From assembly GCA_965221455.1 (NCBI GenBank), contig OZ244890.1, positions 2,440,189 to 2,504,188 on the forward strand: a stretch of 64,000 nucleotides of DNA, written 5' to 3'. Each line of letters opens with the position of its first letter. Position 1 is the first letter of the stretch. A program made the position numbers and the translations under genes. Below, piece after piece: positions 53,666-63,613 of the stretch. The stretch is from SMWN01 sp965221455. Lineage in GTDB: Bacteria > Pseudomonadota > Gammaproteobacteria > Eutrophobiales > Eutrophobiaceae. The notes under the pieces are model-generated. The model had not been told where the DNA came from. It saw only the letters and a program-made list of their open reading frames with translations, and made no database searches.

Positions 53666-56600
53666 CTAAAAGTCCACATCGCCCTTGAGATGGAGGATCT
53701 TGTCGCTTCTGCCCAGTGCATCCACCAAATGTTCACCAAACAGGTCCAGACTCAGCGCTTCATGTGCCCAACGCAGACCCAGTCGATAACTATTGTTGTT
53801 GGCGACACGTACGTCTCCATAAGGCGTCAGTAAACCAGGTAATCCATTCAGCGACATGCCGTAACCCAACCGTGCATTCAGACGCATCTGATTCTCACTC
53901 GCCGTCCGCACAGCACCTACACCATAATCAAACGTGCCATGTTGCAATACACTGCGTGGGTCATTCCGGTCAGCACCGTAGCCAGGCGTCAGATCAAAGT
54001 GCAAACCACGTCCATCTCTGCTGCCAAACCGTATCAATCCATCCACACCCCATTCCCGGTAACCACGACGCCCTAGCAGAGTATGCACCCTGGCTTCTAT
54101 GCTCAGGCCAAGCTGCGGCGCAAAGTGCAACACGCCCAGACCCAGCAACACACCCGTACCACCCTGGCCGTCACCACCATCATGCCGCAAACCAATCTCC
54201 ATCGTTGAGTTCACACTACCGCCGTTGCCTAAACGATGCTGCTTGCTACCCTCCAGCACCACACGCAGTTGATGTGTGTCAACATCACGCTTCGGTATCA
54301 CGTTGTTCTCACCGCCTTCTATTTCAACACGCGCAAGCGTCCCGCTGCCCTGGGCGCTAATTTGCGTGCCGCCGCCCTGCCACAACAGACCACGTCCACC
54401 AAATACCAGCGTCCGTGAATTGATATCGCTGGTATTGGCAACGCCTGCTGGATCCGTCACAGTAATCTCGCCTTCGCCATAGCCAAAACTGGTCCACATG
54501 TTCACACCGCCAATTTCCCAACCCAAATACGGGGTGACACTATTCAGCTCCAGCTCGTATTTGTTTTCTCCCGTCGCACCCGCAGGCATGAAGTCAAAGT
54601 CGCCTTTATGCCGCGATAAGGCGATACCGGCCAGTGCCTTGTCACCCAGTTGTGCATCCGCGCCCAGTTGGATACTGAATATGTCTCCATCCCAGTCGCG
54701 GATAGCCGAGTTTTCTCCAGATATCCTGGTGTAGTTACCTCCGCCCCAGAGCGTCAGCGAGTTCAGCCCTCGTGCTGAACCATCCGTCTCGCCCACCGGC
54801 AATACGAATGAGGTCCGGCTCACCACGCTCTTCATGTCAAGAAGACCCTGATTAACTTGCTCACCATGCGTCGCTATCCAGTCAGCCACCGCACGCTTGT
54901 TGGCATCAGCATACGCAACACCCGCCTCACCTCTCGCCAGCCGAAAAGATTGACCACCAATGCTCAACCGTGCAGTACGTGTCCTCGACGCTGCATTGCC
55001 AACACGCTTGTTGACGACCGCGCTGACCTGACTGCTAATCACATGGCTAATATCCGGCAACAGCATCTCATTGGCGACAGTCGTCGCAACCGGTGTAGCG
55101 GGTCTCACTATATCGTCATCCGTCACAGTCACCGCCACAGCAGCCACCGTCACACCCGCATAGCCAGTATCTGTGCTCGTCGCCGTATGGGTGACGCGCA
55201 CAGTCTCATTACTCGCATCCGCATCCTGGACACCCGCTACGGTCACCGCCTGGGCCATGAACCAGTTATTCATGTCAAACGTCAGCGACGTGGGACTCAC
55301 CGTCGCCGCACCCATATCAACACTACTCACCATAATCGTGACTTCAGCGTTGGGCGGACTGGTCAACGCGAGTGTATAACTGCTGGTACCGGCTTCGCCG
55401 ACAGTCAGACTGGTCAGGCTGACGCTGACGCCAGCAGGCATATCATCATCCGTCACGCTCACCGTCACTGGTGCTATCGTCACACCCGCATAAGCGGTGT
55501 CTGTGCTGGTCGCCGTATGCGTCACACGCACAGTCTCATTGTTCATGTCCGCATCCTGGACACCCCTCACAGTCACCGTCTGGGCCGTCTCCCAGTTGCC
55601 TGTGGTAAACCTCAGCGGGGTTGCTGTGGTCATCACAGCACCCATATCCTCACTGCGCACCGCAATCATCACTTCGGCAGTCGGCAGGGTATTCAGCACC
55701 ACGGTGTAGGTACCCGTACCACCTTCATTAACAATCCTGGCCAGCGGTGTCACGGTCACGCCAGCAACACTCGCCATATCGTTATCTCTCACGGTCACCA
55801 CCACGGGATCTATCGTCAAAGCAGTATCGTAAGCAGTGTCTTGACTGCTCGCCGCATGCGTCACGTTCACCCTCTCACTGACCGTATTGCCATCCTCAAC
55901 AGCCGTCAGTGTCACCGTTTGTGGCATATTCCAGTTAGTTGAGGTAAACATCAGCGGTAGGGCTGGCGTTGCAGTTGCGGTCACAGCAGCATTGCCACTG
56001 GTCACCATCACCGTCACTGCGGCCGTCGGCCGGGTATCCAGCACCACGGTATAGGTTCTCATGCTGCCTTCATCAATCGTCCTGCTCGTCGGTGTCACCG
56101 TCACGCCAGCAACACTCGCCATATCGTTATCTCTCACGGTCACCACCACGGGATCTATCGCCAAACCGGTATCGTAAGCATTATCTTGACTGCTCGCCGC
56201 ATGCGTCACGTTCACCCTCTCACTGACCGTATTGCCATCCTCAACAGCCGTCAGCGTCACCGTTTGTGGCATATTCCAGTTAGTTGAGGTAAACCTCAGC
56301 GGTAGGGCTGGCGTTGCAGTTGCGGTCACAGCAGCATTGCCACTCGTCACCATCACCGTCACTGCGGCCGTCGGCCGGGTATCCAGCACCACGGTATAGG
56401 TACTCATGCTGCCTTCATTAATCGTCCTGCTGGTCGGTGTCACCGTCACGCCCGCAACACTCGCCATATCGTTATCTCTCACGGTCACCACCACGGGATC
56501 TATCGCCAAACCGGTATCGTAAGCATTATCTTGACTGCTCGCCGCATGCGTCACGTTCACCCTCTCACTGACCGTATTGCCATCCTCAACAGCCGTCAGC

Positions 56601-59600
56601 GTCACCGTTTGTGGCATATTCCAGTTAGTTGAGGTAAACCTCAGCGGTAGGGCTGGCGTTGCAGTTGCGGTCACAGCAGCATTGCCACTGGTCACCATCA
56701 CCGTCACTGCGGCCGTCGGCCGGGTATCCAGCACCACGGTATAGGTACCCATGCTGCCTTCATCAATCGTCCTGCTCGTCGGTGTCACCGTCACGCCTGC
56801 CATGTCGTTATCTCTCACGGTCACCACCACGGGATCTATCGTCAAAGCAGTATTGTAAGCAGTGTCTTGACTGCTCGCCGCATGCGTCACGTTCACCCTC
56901 TCACTGACCGTATTGCCATCCTCAACAGCCGTCAGCGTCACCGTTTGTGGTATATTCCAGTTAGTTGAGGTAAACCTCAGCGGTAGGGCTGGCGTTGCAG
57001 TTGCGGTCACAGCAACATTGCCACTGGTCACCATCACCGTCACTGCGGCCGTCGGCCGGGTATCCAGCACCACGGTATAGGTACCCATGCTGCCTTCATT
57101 AATCGTCCTGCTGGTCGGTGTCACCGTCACGCCGGCAACACTCGCCATATCGTTATCTCTCACGGTCACCACCACGGGATCTATCGTCAAAGCAGTATTG
57201 TAAGCAGTGTCTTGACTGCTCGCCGCATGCGTCACGTTCACCCTCTCACTGACCGTATTGCCATCCTCAACAGCCGTCAGCGTCACCGTTTGTGGCATAT
57301 TCCAGTTAGTTGAGGTAAACCTCAGCGGTAGGGCTGGCGTTGCAGTTGCGGTCACAGCAGCATTGCCACTGGTCACCATCACCGTCACTGCGGCCGTCGG
57401 CCGAGTATCCAGCACCACGGTATAGGTACTCATGCTGCCTTCATTAATCGTCCTGCTCGTCGGTGTCACCGTCACGCCCGCCATGTCGTTATCTCTCACG
57501 GTCACCACCACGGGATCTATCATCAAAGCAGTATTGTAAGCAGTGTCTTGACTGCTCGCCGCATGCGTCACGTTCACCATCTCACTGACCGCATTGGCAT
57601 CCTCAACAGCCGTCAGCGTCACCGTTTGTGGTATATTCCAGTTAGTTGAGGTAAACATCAGCGGTAGGGCTGGCGTTGCAGCTGCGGTCACGGCAGCATT
57701 GCCACTGGTCACCATCACCGTCACTGCGGCCGTCGGCCGGGTCCTCAGCACCACGGTATAGGTACCCATGCTGTCTTCATCAATCGTCCTGCTCGTCGGT
57801 GTCACCGTCACGCCTGCCATGTCGTTATCTCTCACGGTCACCACCACGGGATCTATCGCCAAAGCAGTATCGTAAGCAGTGTCTTGACTGCTCGCCGCAT
57901 GCCTCACGTTCACCATCTCACTGACCGCATTGGCATCCTCAACAGCCGTCAGCGTCACCGTTTGTGGCATATTCCAGTTAGTTGAGCTAAACATCAGCGG
58001 TAAGGCTGGCGTTGCAGTTGCGGTCACAGCAGCATTGCCACTGGTCACCATCACCGTCACTGCGGCCGTCGGCCGGGTATCCAGCACCACGGTATAGGTA
58101 CTCATGCTGCCTTCATCCATCGTCCTGCTCGTCGGTGTCACCGTCACGCCTGCCATGTCGTTATCTCTCACGGTCACCACCACGGGATCTATCGCCAAAG
58201 CAGTATCGTAAGCAGTGTCTTGACTGCTCGCCGCATGCGTCACGTTCACCATCTCACTGACCGTATTGCCATCCTCAACAGCCGTCAGCGTCACCGTTTG
58301 TGGTATATTCCAGTTAGTTGAGGTAAACATCAGCGGTAGGGCTGGAGTTGCAGCTGCGGTCACAGCAGCATTGCCACTGGTCACCATCACCGTCACTGCG
58401 GCCGTCGGCTGGCTCCTCAGCACCACGGTATAGGTTCCCATGCTGCCTTCATCCATCGTCCTGCTCGTCGGTGTCACCGTCACGCCTGCCATGTCGTTAT
58501 CTCTCACGGTCACCACCACGGGATCTATCGCCAAAGCAGTATCGTAAGCATTATCTTGACTTCTCGCCGCATGCGTCACGTTCACCATCTCACTGACCGT
58601 ATTGCCATCCTCAACAGCCGTCAGCGTCACCGTTTGTGGCATATTCCAGTTTCTATCGGTAAACATCAGCGAGTTTGTATTTGTCGTCACGGCAGCATTG
58701 TCACTGGTCACCATCACCGTCACTGCGGCCGTCGGCGGGGTATCCAGCACCACGGTATAGGTACTCATGCTGCCTTCATCCATCGCCCTGCTCGTCGGTG
58801 TCACCGTCACGCCCGCTGTGTCGTTATCCACCACGCTCACCACCACGGGATCTATCGTCAAAGTATTATTGTAAGCAGTGTCTTGACTGCTCGCCGCATG
58901 CGTCACGTTCACCATCTCACTGACCGCATTGCCATCCTCAACAGCCGTCAGCGTCACCGTTTGTGGTATATTCCAGTTAGTTGAGGTAAACATCAGCGGT
59001 AGGGCTGGCGTTGCAGCTGCGGTCACGGCAGCATTGCCACTGGTCACCATCACCGTCACTGCGGCCGTCGGCCGGGTCCTCAGCACCACGGTATAGGTAC
59101 CCATGCTGTCTTCATCAATCGTCCTGCTCGTCGGTGTCACCGTCACGCCTGCCATGTCGTTATCTCTCACGGTCACCACCACGGGATCTATCGTCAAACC
59201 GGTATCGTAAGCATTATCTTGACTTCTCGCCGCATGCGTCACGTTCACCATCTCACTGACCGTATTGCCATCCTCAACAGCCGTCAGCGTCACCGTTTGT
59301 GGCATATTCCAGTTAGTTGAGGTAAACATCAGCGGTAGGGCTGGAGTTGCAGTTGCGGTCACAGCAGCATTGCCACTGGTCACCATCACCGTCACTGCGG
59401 CCGTCGGCCGGGTATCCAGCACCACGGTATAGGTACTCATGCTGCCTTCATCAATCGTCCTGCTCGTCGGTGTCACCGTCACGCCAGCTGTGTCGTTATC
59501 CACCACGCTCACCACCACGGGATCTATCGTCAAAGTATTATTGTAAGCAGTGTCTTGACTGCTCGCCGCATGCGTCACGTTCACCATCTCACTGACCGTA

Positions 59601-62554
59601 TTGCCATCCTCAACAGCCGTCAGCGTCACCGTTTGTGGCATATTCCAGTTTCTATCGGTAAACATCAGCGAGTTTGTATTTGTCGTCACGGCAGCATTGT
59701 CACTCGTCACCATCACTGCCACTGCGGCCGTCGGCGGGGTATCCAGCACCACGGTATAGGTTCCCATGCTGCCTTCATCCATCGTCCTGCTCGTCGGTGT
59801 CACCGTCACGCCAGCTGTGTCGTTATCCACCACGCTCACCACCACGGGATCTATCGTCAAAGTATTATTGTAAGCAGTGTCTTGACTGCTCGCCGCATGC
59901 GTCACGTTCACCATCTCACTGACCGTATTGGCATCCTCAACAGCCGTCAGCGTCACCGTTTGTGGTATATTCCAGTTAGTTGAGGTAAACATCAGCGGTA
60001 GGGCTGGAGTTGCAGCTGCGGTCACAGCAGCATTGCCACTGGTCACCATCACCGTCACTGCGGCCGTCGGCCGGGTATCCAGCACCACGGTATAGGTACC
60101 CATGCTGCCTTCATCCATCGTCCTGCTCGTCGGTGTTACCGTCACGCCTGCCATGTCGTTATCTCTCACGGTCACCACCACGGGATCTATCGTCAAAGTA
60201 TTATTGTAAGCAGTGTCTTGACTGCTCGCCGCATGCGTCACGTTCACCCTCTCACTGACCATATTGGCATCCTCAATAGCCGTTAGCGTCACCGTTTGTG
60301 GCATATTCCAGTTAGTTGAGGTAAACATCAGCGGTAGGGCTGGAGTTGCAGTTGCGGTCACAGCAGCATTGCCACTGGTCACCATCACCGTCACTGCGTC
60401 CGTCGGCTGGGTCCTCAGCACCACGGTATAGGTTCCCATGCTGCCTTCATCAATCGTCCTGCTCGTCGGTGTCACCGTCACGCCCGCTGTGTCGTTATCT
60501 GCCACGCTCACCACCACGGGATCTATCATCAAAGCAGTATCGTAAGCAGTGTCTTGACTGCTCGCCGCATGCGTCACGTTCACCCTCTCACTGACCGTAT
60601 TGCCATCCTCAACAGCCGTCAGTGTCACCGTTTGTGGTATATTCCAGTTAGTTGAGGTAAACATCAGCGGTAGGGCTGGAGTTGCAGTTGCGGTCACAGC
60701 AGCATTGCCACTGGTCACCATCACCGTCACTGCGGCCGTCGGCAGGGTATCCAGCACCACGGTATAGGTTCCCATGCTGCCTTCATTAATCGTCCTGCTC
60801 GTCGGTGTCACCGTCACGCCCGCTGTGTCGTTATCCACCACGCTCACCACCACGGGATCTATCGCCAAAGCAGTATCGTAAGCAGTGTCTTGACTGCTCG
60901 CCGCATGCGTCACGTTCACCCTCTCACTGACCGCATTGCCATCCTCAACAGCCGTCAGCGTCACCGTTTGTGGCATATTCCAGTTAGTTGAGGTAAACAT
61001 CAGCGGTAGGGCTGGAGTTGCAGTTGCGGTCACAGCAGCATTGCCACTGGTCACCATCACCGTCACTGCGGCCGTCGGCTGGCTCCTCAGCACCACGGTA
61101 TAGGTACCCATGCTGCCTTCATCCATCGTCCTGCTCGTCGGTGTCACCGTCACGCCTGCCATGTCGTTATCTCTCACGGTCACCACCACGGGATCTATCG
61201 TCAAAGCAGTATCGTAAGCAGTGTCTTGACTGCTCGCCGCATGCGTCACGTTCACCCTCTCACTGACCGTATTGCCATCCTCAACAGCCGTCAGCGTCAC
61301 CGTTTGTGGCATATTCCAGTTTCTATCGGTAAACATCAGCGAGTTTGTATTTGTCGTCACGGCAGCATTGCCACTGGTCACCATCACCGTCACTGCGGCC
61401 GTCGGCGGGGTATCCAGCACCACGGTATAGGTACTCATGCTGCCTTCATCCATCGCCCTGCTCGTCGGTGTCACCGTCACGCCCGCTGTGTCGTTATCCA
61501 CCACGCTCACCACCACGGGATCTATCGTCAAAGTATTATTGTAAGCAGTGTCTTGACTGCTCGCCGCATGCGTCACGTTCACCATCTCACTGACCGCATT
61601 GGCATCCTCAACAGCCGTCAGCGTCACCGTTTGTGGTATATTCCAGTTAGTTGAGGTAAACATCAGCGGTAGGGCTGGAGTTGCAGCTGCGGTCACGGCA
61701 GCATTGCCACTGGTCACCATCACCGTCACTGCGGCCGTCGGCTGGCTCCTCAGCACCACGGTATAGGTACCCATGCTGCCTTCATCCATCGTCCTGCTCG
61801 TCGGTGTCACCGTCACGCCTGCCATGTCGTTATCTCTCACGGTCACCACCACGGGATCTATCGTCAAACCGGTATCGTAAGCATTATCTTGACTTCTCGC
61901 CGCATGCGTCACGTTCACCATCTCACTGACCGTATTGCCATCCTCAACAGCCGTCAGCGTCACCGTTTGTGGTATATTCCAGTTAGTTGAGGTAAACATC
62001 AGCGGTAGGGCTGGAGTTGCAGTTGCGGTCACAGCAGCATTGTCACTGGTCACCATCACCGTCACTGCGGCCGTCGGCCGGGTATCCAGCACCACGGTAT
62101 AGGTACTCATGCTGCCTTCATCCATCGTCCTGCTCGTCGGTGTCACCGTCACGCCTGCCATGTCGTTATCTGTCACGGTCACCACCACGGGATCTATCAT
62201 CAAAGCAGTATCGTAAGCAGTGTCTTGACTGCTCGCCGCATGCGTCACGTTCACCATCTCACTGACCGCATTGGCATCCTCAACAGCCGTCAGCGTCACC
62301 GTTTGTGGCATATTCCAGTTTCTATCGGTAAACATCAGCGAGTTTGTATTTGTCGTCACGGCAGCATTGTCACTCGTCACCATCACCGTCACTGCGGCCG
62401 TCGGCGGGGTATCCAGCACCACGGTATAGGTACTCATGCTGCCTTCATTAATCGTCCTGCTGGTCGGTGTCACCGTCACGTCCGCTGTGTCGTTATCTCT
62501 CACGGTCACCACCACGGGATCTATCGTCAAAGCAGTATCGTAAGCAGTGTCTTG
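53666..62554 (-). CDS. Giant autotransporter with about 20 near-identical Calx-beta-like modules (5' end missing)
   Basis: About 2960 residues are in one continuous frame from 62554 down to the stop. From the N-terminal side there are 20 modules of 112 residues (variants of 109 and 115), nearly identical. Each starts GVTVTPTSRTMDEGSMGTYT and ends PVVVTVRDNDMA. Two diverged modules follow (55111-55760). Next are a helical linker (HVISSQVSAVVNKRV) and an autotransporter barrel of about 300 residues, whose last residues LHLKGDVDF end in Phe as barrel insertion requires. The passenger is probably displayed on the cell surface by type V secretion. The start codon and signal peptide are not in this frame: at 62554 the sequence joins an inverted copy of the array. 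Confidence 0.88.
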   Translation of the reverse strand, partial: QDTAYDTALTIDPVVVTVRDNDTADVTVTPTSRTINEGSMSTYTVVLDTPPTAAVTVMVTSDNAAVTTNTNSLMFTDRNWNMPQTVTLTAVEDANAVSEMVNVTHAASSQDTAYDTALMIDPVVVTVTDNDMAGVTVTPTSRTMDEGSMSTYTVVLDTRPTAAVTVMVTSDNAAVTATATPALPLMFTSTNWNIPQTVTLTAVEDGNTVSEMVNVTHAARSQDNAYDTGLTIDPVVVTVRDNDMAGVTVTPTSRTMDEGSMGTYTVVLRSQPTAAVTVMVTSGNAAVTAAATPALPLMFTSTNWNIPQTVTLTAVEDANAVSEMVNVTHAASSQDTAYNNTLTIDPVVVSVVDNDTAGVTVTPTSRAMDEGSMSTYTVVLDTPPTAAVTVMVTSGNAAVTTNTNSLMFTDRNWNMPQTVTLTAVEDGNTVSERVNVTHAASSQDTAYDTALTIDPVVVTVRDNDMAGVTVTPTSRTMDEGSMGTYTVVLRSQPTAAVTVMVTSGNAAVTATATPALPLMFTSTNWNMPQTVTLTAVEDGNAVSERVNVTHAASSQDTAYDTALAIDPVVVSVVDNDTAGVTVTPTSRTINEGSMGTYTVVLDTLPTAAVTVMVTSGNAAVTATATPALPLMFTSTNWNIPQTVTLTAVEDGNTVSERVNVTHAASSQDTAYDTALMIDPVVVSVADNDTAGVTVTPTSRTIDEGSMGTYTVVLRTQPTDAVTVMVTSGNAAVTATATPALPLMFTSTNWNMPQTVTLTAIEDANMVSERVNVTHAASSQDTAYNNTLTIDPVVVTVRDNDMAGVTVTPTSRTMDEGSMGTYTVVLDTRPTAAVTVMVTSGNAAVTAAATPALPLMFTSTNWNIPQTVTLTAVEDANTVSEMVNVTHAASSQDTAYNNTLTIDPVVVSVVDNDTAGVTVTPTSRTMDEGSMGTYTVVLDTPPTAAVAVMVTSDNAAVTTNTNSLMFTDRNWNMPQTVTLTAVEDGNTVSEMVNVTHAASSQDTAYNNTLTIDPVVVSVVDNDTAGVTVTPTSRTIDEGSMSTYTVVLDTRPTAAVTVMVTSGNAAVTATATPALPLMFTSTNWNMPQTVTLTAVEDGNTVSEMVNVTHAARSQDNAYDTGLTIDPVVVTVRDNDMAGVTVTPTSRTIDEDSMGTYTVVLRTRPTAAVTVMVTSGNAAVTAAATPALPLMFTSTNWNIPQTVTLTAVEDGNAVSEMVNVTHAASSQDTAYNNTLTIDPVVVSVVDNDTAGVTVTPTSRAMDEGSMSTYTVVLDTPPTAAVTVMVTSDNAAVTTNTNSLMFTDRNWNMPQTVTLTAVEDGNTVSEMVNVTHAARSQDNAYDTALAIDPVVVTVRDNDMAGVTVTPTSRTMDEGSMGTYTVVLRSQPTAAVTVMVTSGNAAVTAAATPALPLMFTSTNWNIPQTVTLTAVEDGNTVSEMVNVTHAASSQDTAYDTALAIDPVVVTVRDNDMAGVTVTPTSRTMDEGSMSTYTVVLDTRPTAAVTVMVTSGNAAVTATATPALPLMFSSTNWNMPQTVTLTAVEDANAVSEMVNVRHAASSQDTAYDTALAIDPVVVTVRDNDMAGVTVTPTSRTIDEDSMGTYTVVLRTRPTAAVTVMVTSGNAAVTAAATPALPLMFTSTNWNIPQTVTLTAVEDANAVSEMVNVTHAASSQDTAYNTALMIDPVVVTVRDNDMAGVTVTPTSRTINEGSMSTYTVVLDTRPTAAVTVMVTSGNAAVTATATPALPLRFTSTNWNMPQTVTLTAVEDGNTVSERVNVTHAASSQDTAYNTALTIDPVVVTVRDNDMASVAGVTVTPTSRTINEGSMGTYTVVLDTRPTAAVTVMVTSGNVAVTATATPALPLRFTSTNWNIPQTVTLTAVEDGNTVSERVNVTHAASSQDTAYNTALTIDPVVVTVRDNDMAGVTVTPTSRTIDEGSMGTYTVVLDTRPTAAVTVMVTSGNAAVTATATPALPLRFTSTNWNMPQTVTLTAVEDGNTVSERVNVTHAASSQDNAYDTGLAIDPVVVTVRDNDMASVAGVTVTPTSRTINEGSMSTYTVVLDTRPTAAVTVMVTSGNAAVTATATPALPLRFTSTNWNMPQTVTLTAVEDGNTVSERVNVTHAASSQDNAYDTGLAIDPVVVTVRDNDMASVAGVTVTPTSRTIDEGSMRTYTVVLDTRPTAAVTVMVTSGNAAVTATATPALPLMFTSTNWNMPQTVTLTAVEDGNTVSERVNVTHAASSQDTAYDTALTIDPVVVTVRDNDMASVAGVTVTPLARIVNEGGTGTYTVVLNTLPTAEVMIAVRSEDMGAVMTTATPLRFTTGNWETAQTVTVRGVQDADMNNETVRVTHTATSTDTAYAGVTIAPVTVSVTDDDMPAGVSVSLTSLTVGEAGTSSYTLALTSPPNAEVTIMVSSVDMGAATVSPTSLTFDMNNWFMAQAVTVAGVQDADASNETVRVTHTATSTDTGYAGVTVAAVAVTVTDDDIVRPATPVATTVANEMLLPDISHVISSQVSAVVNKRVGNAASRTRTARLSIGGQSFRLARGEAGVAYADANKRAVADWIATHGEQVNQGLLDMKSVVSRTSFVLPVGETDGSARGLNSLTLWGGGNYTRISGENSAIRDWDGDIFSIQLGADAQLGDKALAGIALSRHKGDFDFMPAGATGENKYELELNSVTPYLGWEIGGVNMWTSFGYGEGEITVTDPAGVANTSDINSRTLVFGGRGLLWQGGGTQISAQGSGTLARVEIEGGENNVIPKRDVDTHQLRVVLEGSKQHRLGNGGSVNSTMEIGLRHDGGDGQGGTGVLLGLGVLHFAPQLGLSIEARVHTLLGRRGYREWGVDGLIRFGSRDGRGLHFDLTPGYGADRNDPRSVLQHGTFDYGVGAVRTASENQMRLNARLGYGMSLNGLPGLLTPYGDVRVANNNSYRLGLRWAHEALSLDLFGEHLVDALGRSDKILHLKGDVDF
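55761..62482 (-). repeat. Tandem array of about 20 copies of a 336-bp unit
   Basis: Copies are mostly 336 bp, four are 327 bp and a few near the 3' end of the gene are 345 bp (three extra codons, Ser-Val-Ala). Copies differ at a limited set of positions, with recurring alternatives such as DTR, DTP, RSQ and RTR before the conserved PTAAVTV. The very high identity shows recent amplification or continuing gene conversion. Confidence 0.95.
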
Positions 62555-63613
62555 GCGTGACGGTGACACCGACGAGCAGGACGATTGATGAAGGCAGCAT
62601 GAGTACCTATACCGTGGTGCTGGATACCCGGCCGACGGCCGCAGTGACGGTGATGGTGACCAGTGGCAATGCTGCTGTGACCGCAACTGCAACTCCAGCC
62701 CTACCGCTGATGTTTACCTCAACTAACTGGAATATGCCACAAACGGTGACGCTGACGGCTGTTGAGGATGGCAATACGGTCAGTGAGATGGTGAACGTGA
62801 CGCATGCGGCGAGCAGTCAAGACACTGCTTACAATACCGCTTTGACGATAGATCCCGTGGTGGTGACCGTGAGAGATAACGTACCTATACCGTGGTGCTG
62901 GATACCCCGCCGACGGCCGCAGTGACGGTGATGGTGACCAGTGGCAATGCTGCCGTGACGCAAACTCGCTGGCGTGACGGTGACACCGACTGTTGAGGAT
63001 GGCAATAGCAGGACGATGCGGCGAGCAGTCAAGACATGAACTGCTTTGACAGCATGGGTACCTATACCGTGGTGCTGAGGTACCTATACCCGGCCGACGG
63101 CCGCAGTGACGGTGATGGTGACCAGTGGCAATGCTGCTGTGACCGCAACTGCAACGCCAGCCCTACCGCTGATGTTTACCTCAACTAACTGGAATATACC
63201 ACAAACGGTGACGCTGACGGCTGTTGAGGATGGCAATGCGGTCAGTGAGAGGGTGAACGTGACGCATGCGGCGAGCAGTCAAGACACTGCTTACAATACT
63301 GCTTTGACGATAGATCCCGTGGTGGTGAGCGTGGTGGATAACGACACAGCGGGCGTGACGGTGACACCGACGAGCAGGACGATTGATGAAGGCAGCATGG
63401 GTACCTATACCGTGGTGCTGGATACCCTGCCGACGGCCGCAGTGACGGTGATGGTGACCAGTGGCAATGCTGCTGTGACCGCAACTGCAACTCCAGCCCT
63501 ACCGCTGATGTTTACCTGGAATATACCACAAACGGTGACACTGACGGCTGTTGAGGATGGCAAACTGGAATATGCCACAAACGGTGACGCTGACGGCTGT
63601 TGAGGATGGCAAT
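62555..63613 (+). repeat. Inverted and scrambled segment of the module array
   Basis: From 62555 the coding sense of the module switches to the plus strand: one almost complete unit to about 62880. A patchwork of roughly 10-80-base pieces of the same unit joined out of order follows (about 62880-63092), then about one and a half clean units to about 63515. A short repeated piece comes next, and at 63614 the sense returns to the minus strand. No intact reading frame crosses it. Confidence 0.85.

Noticed and set aside
55761..62554. CRISPR array
   Set aside because: Units are 336 bp, contiguous and coding with no spacers; no cas genes nearby.
55761..62554. Diversity-generating retroelement target
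   Set aside because: Variation is spread over modules with recurring alternatives rather than adenine-biased in one variable repeat, and no reverse transcriptase or template repeat is in the window.
55969..62560. Many 82-codon plus-strand frames (Arg/Ser/Pro/Cys-rich) at 336-base spacing
   Set aside because: Each is the same antisense shadow of one module; spacing equals the module length.
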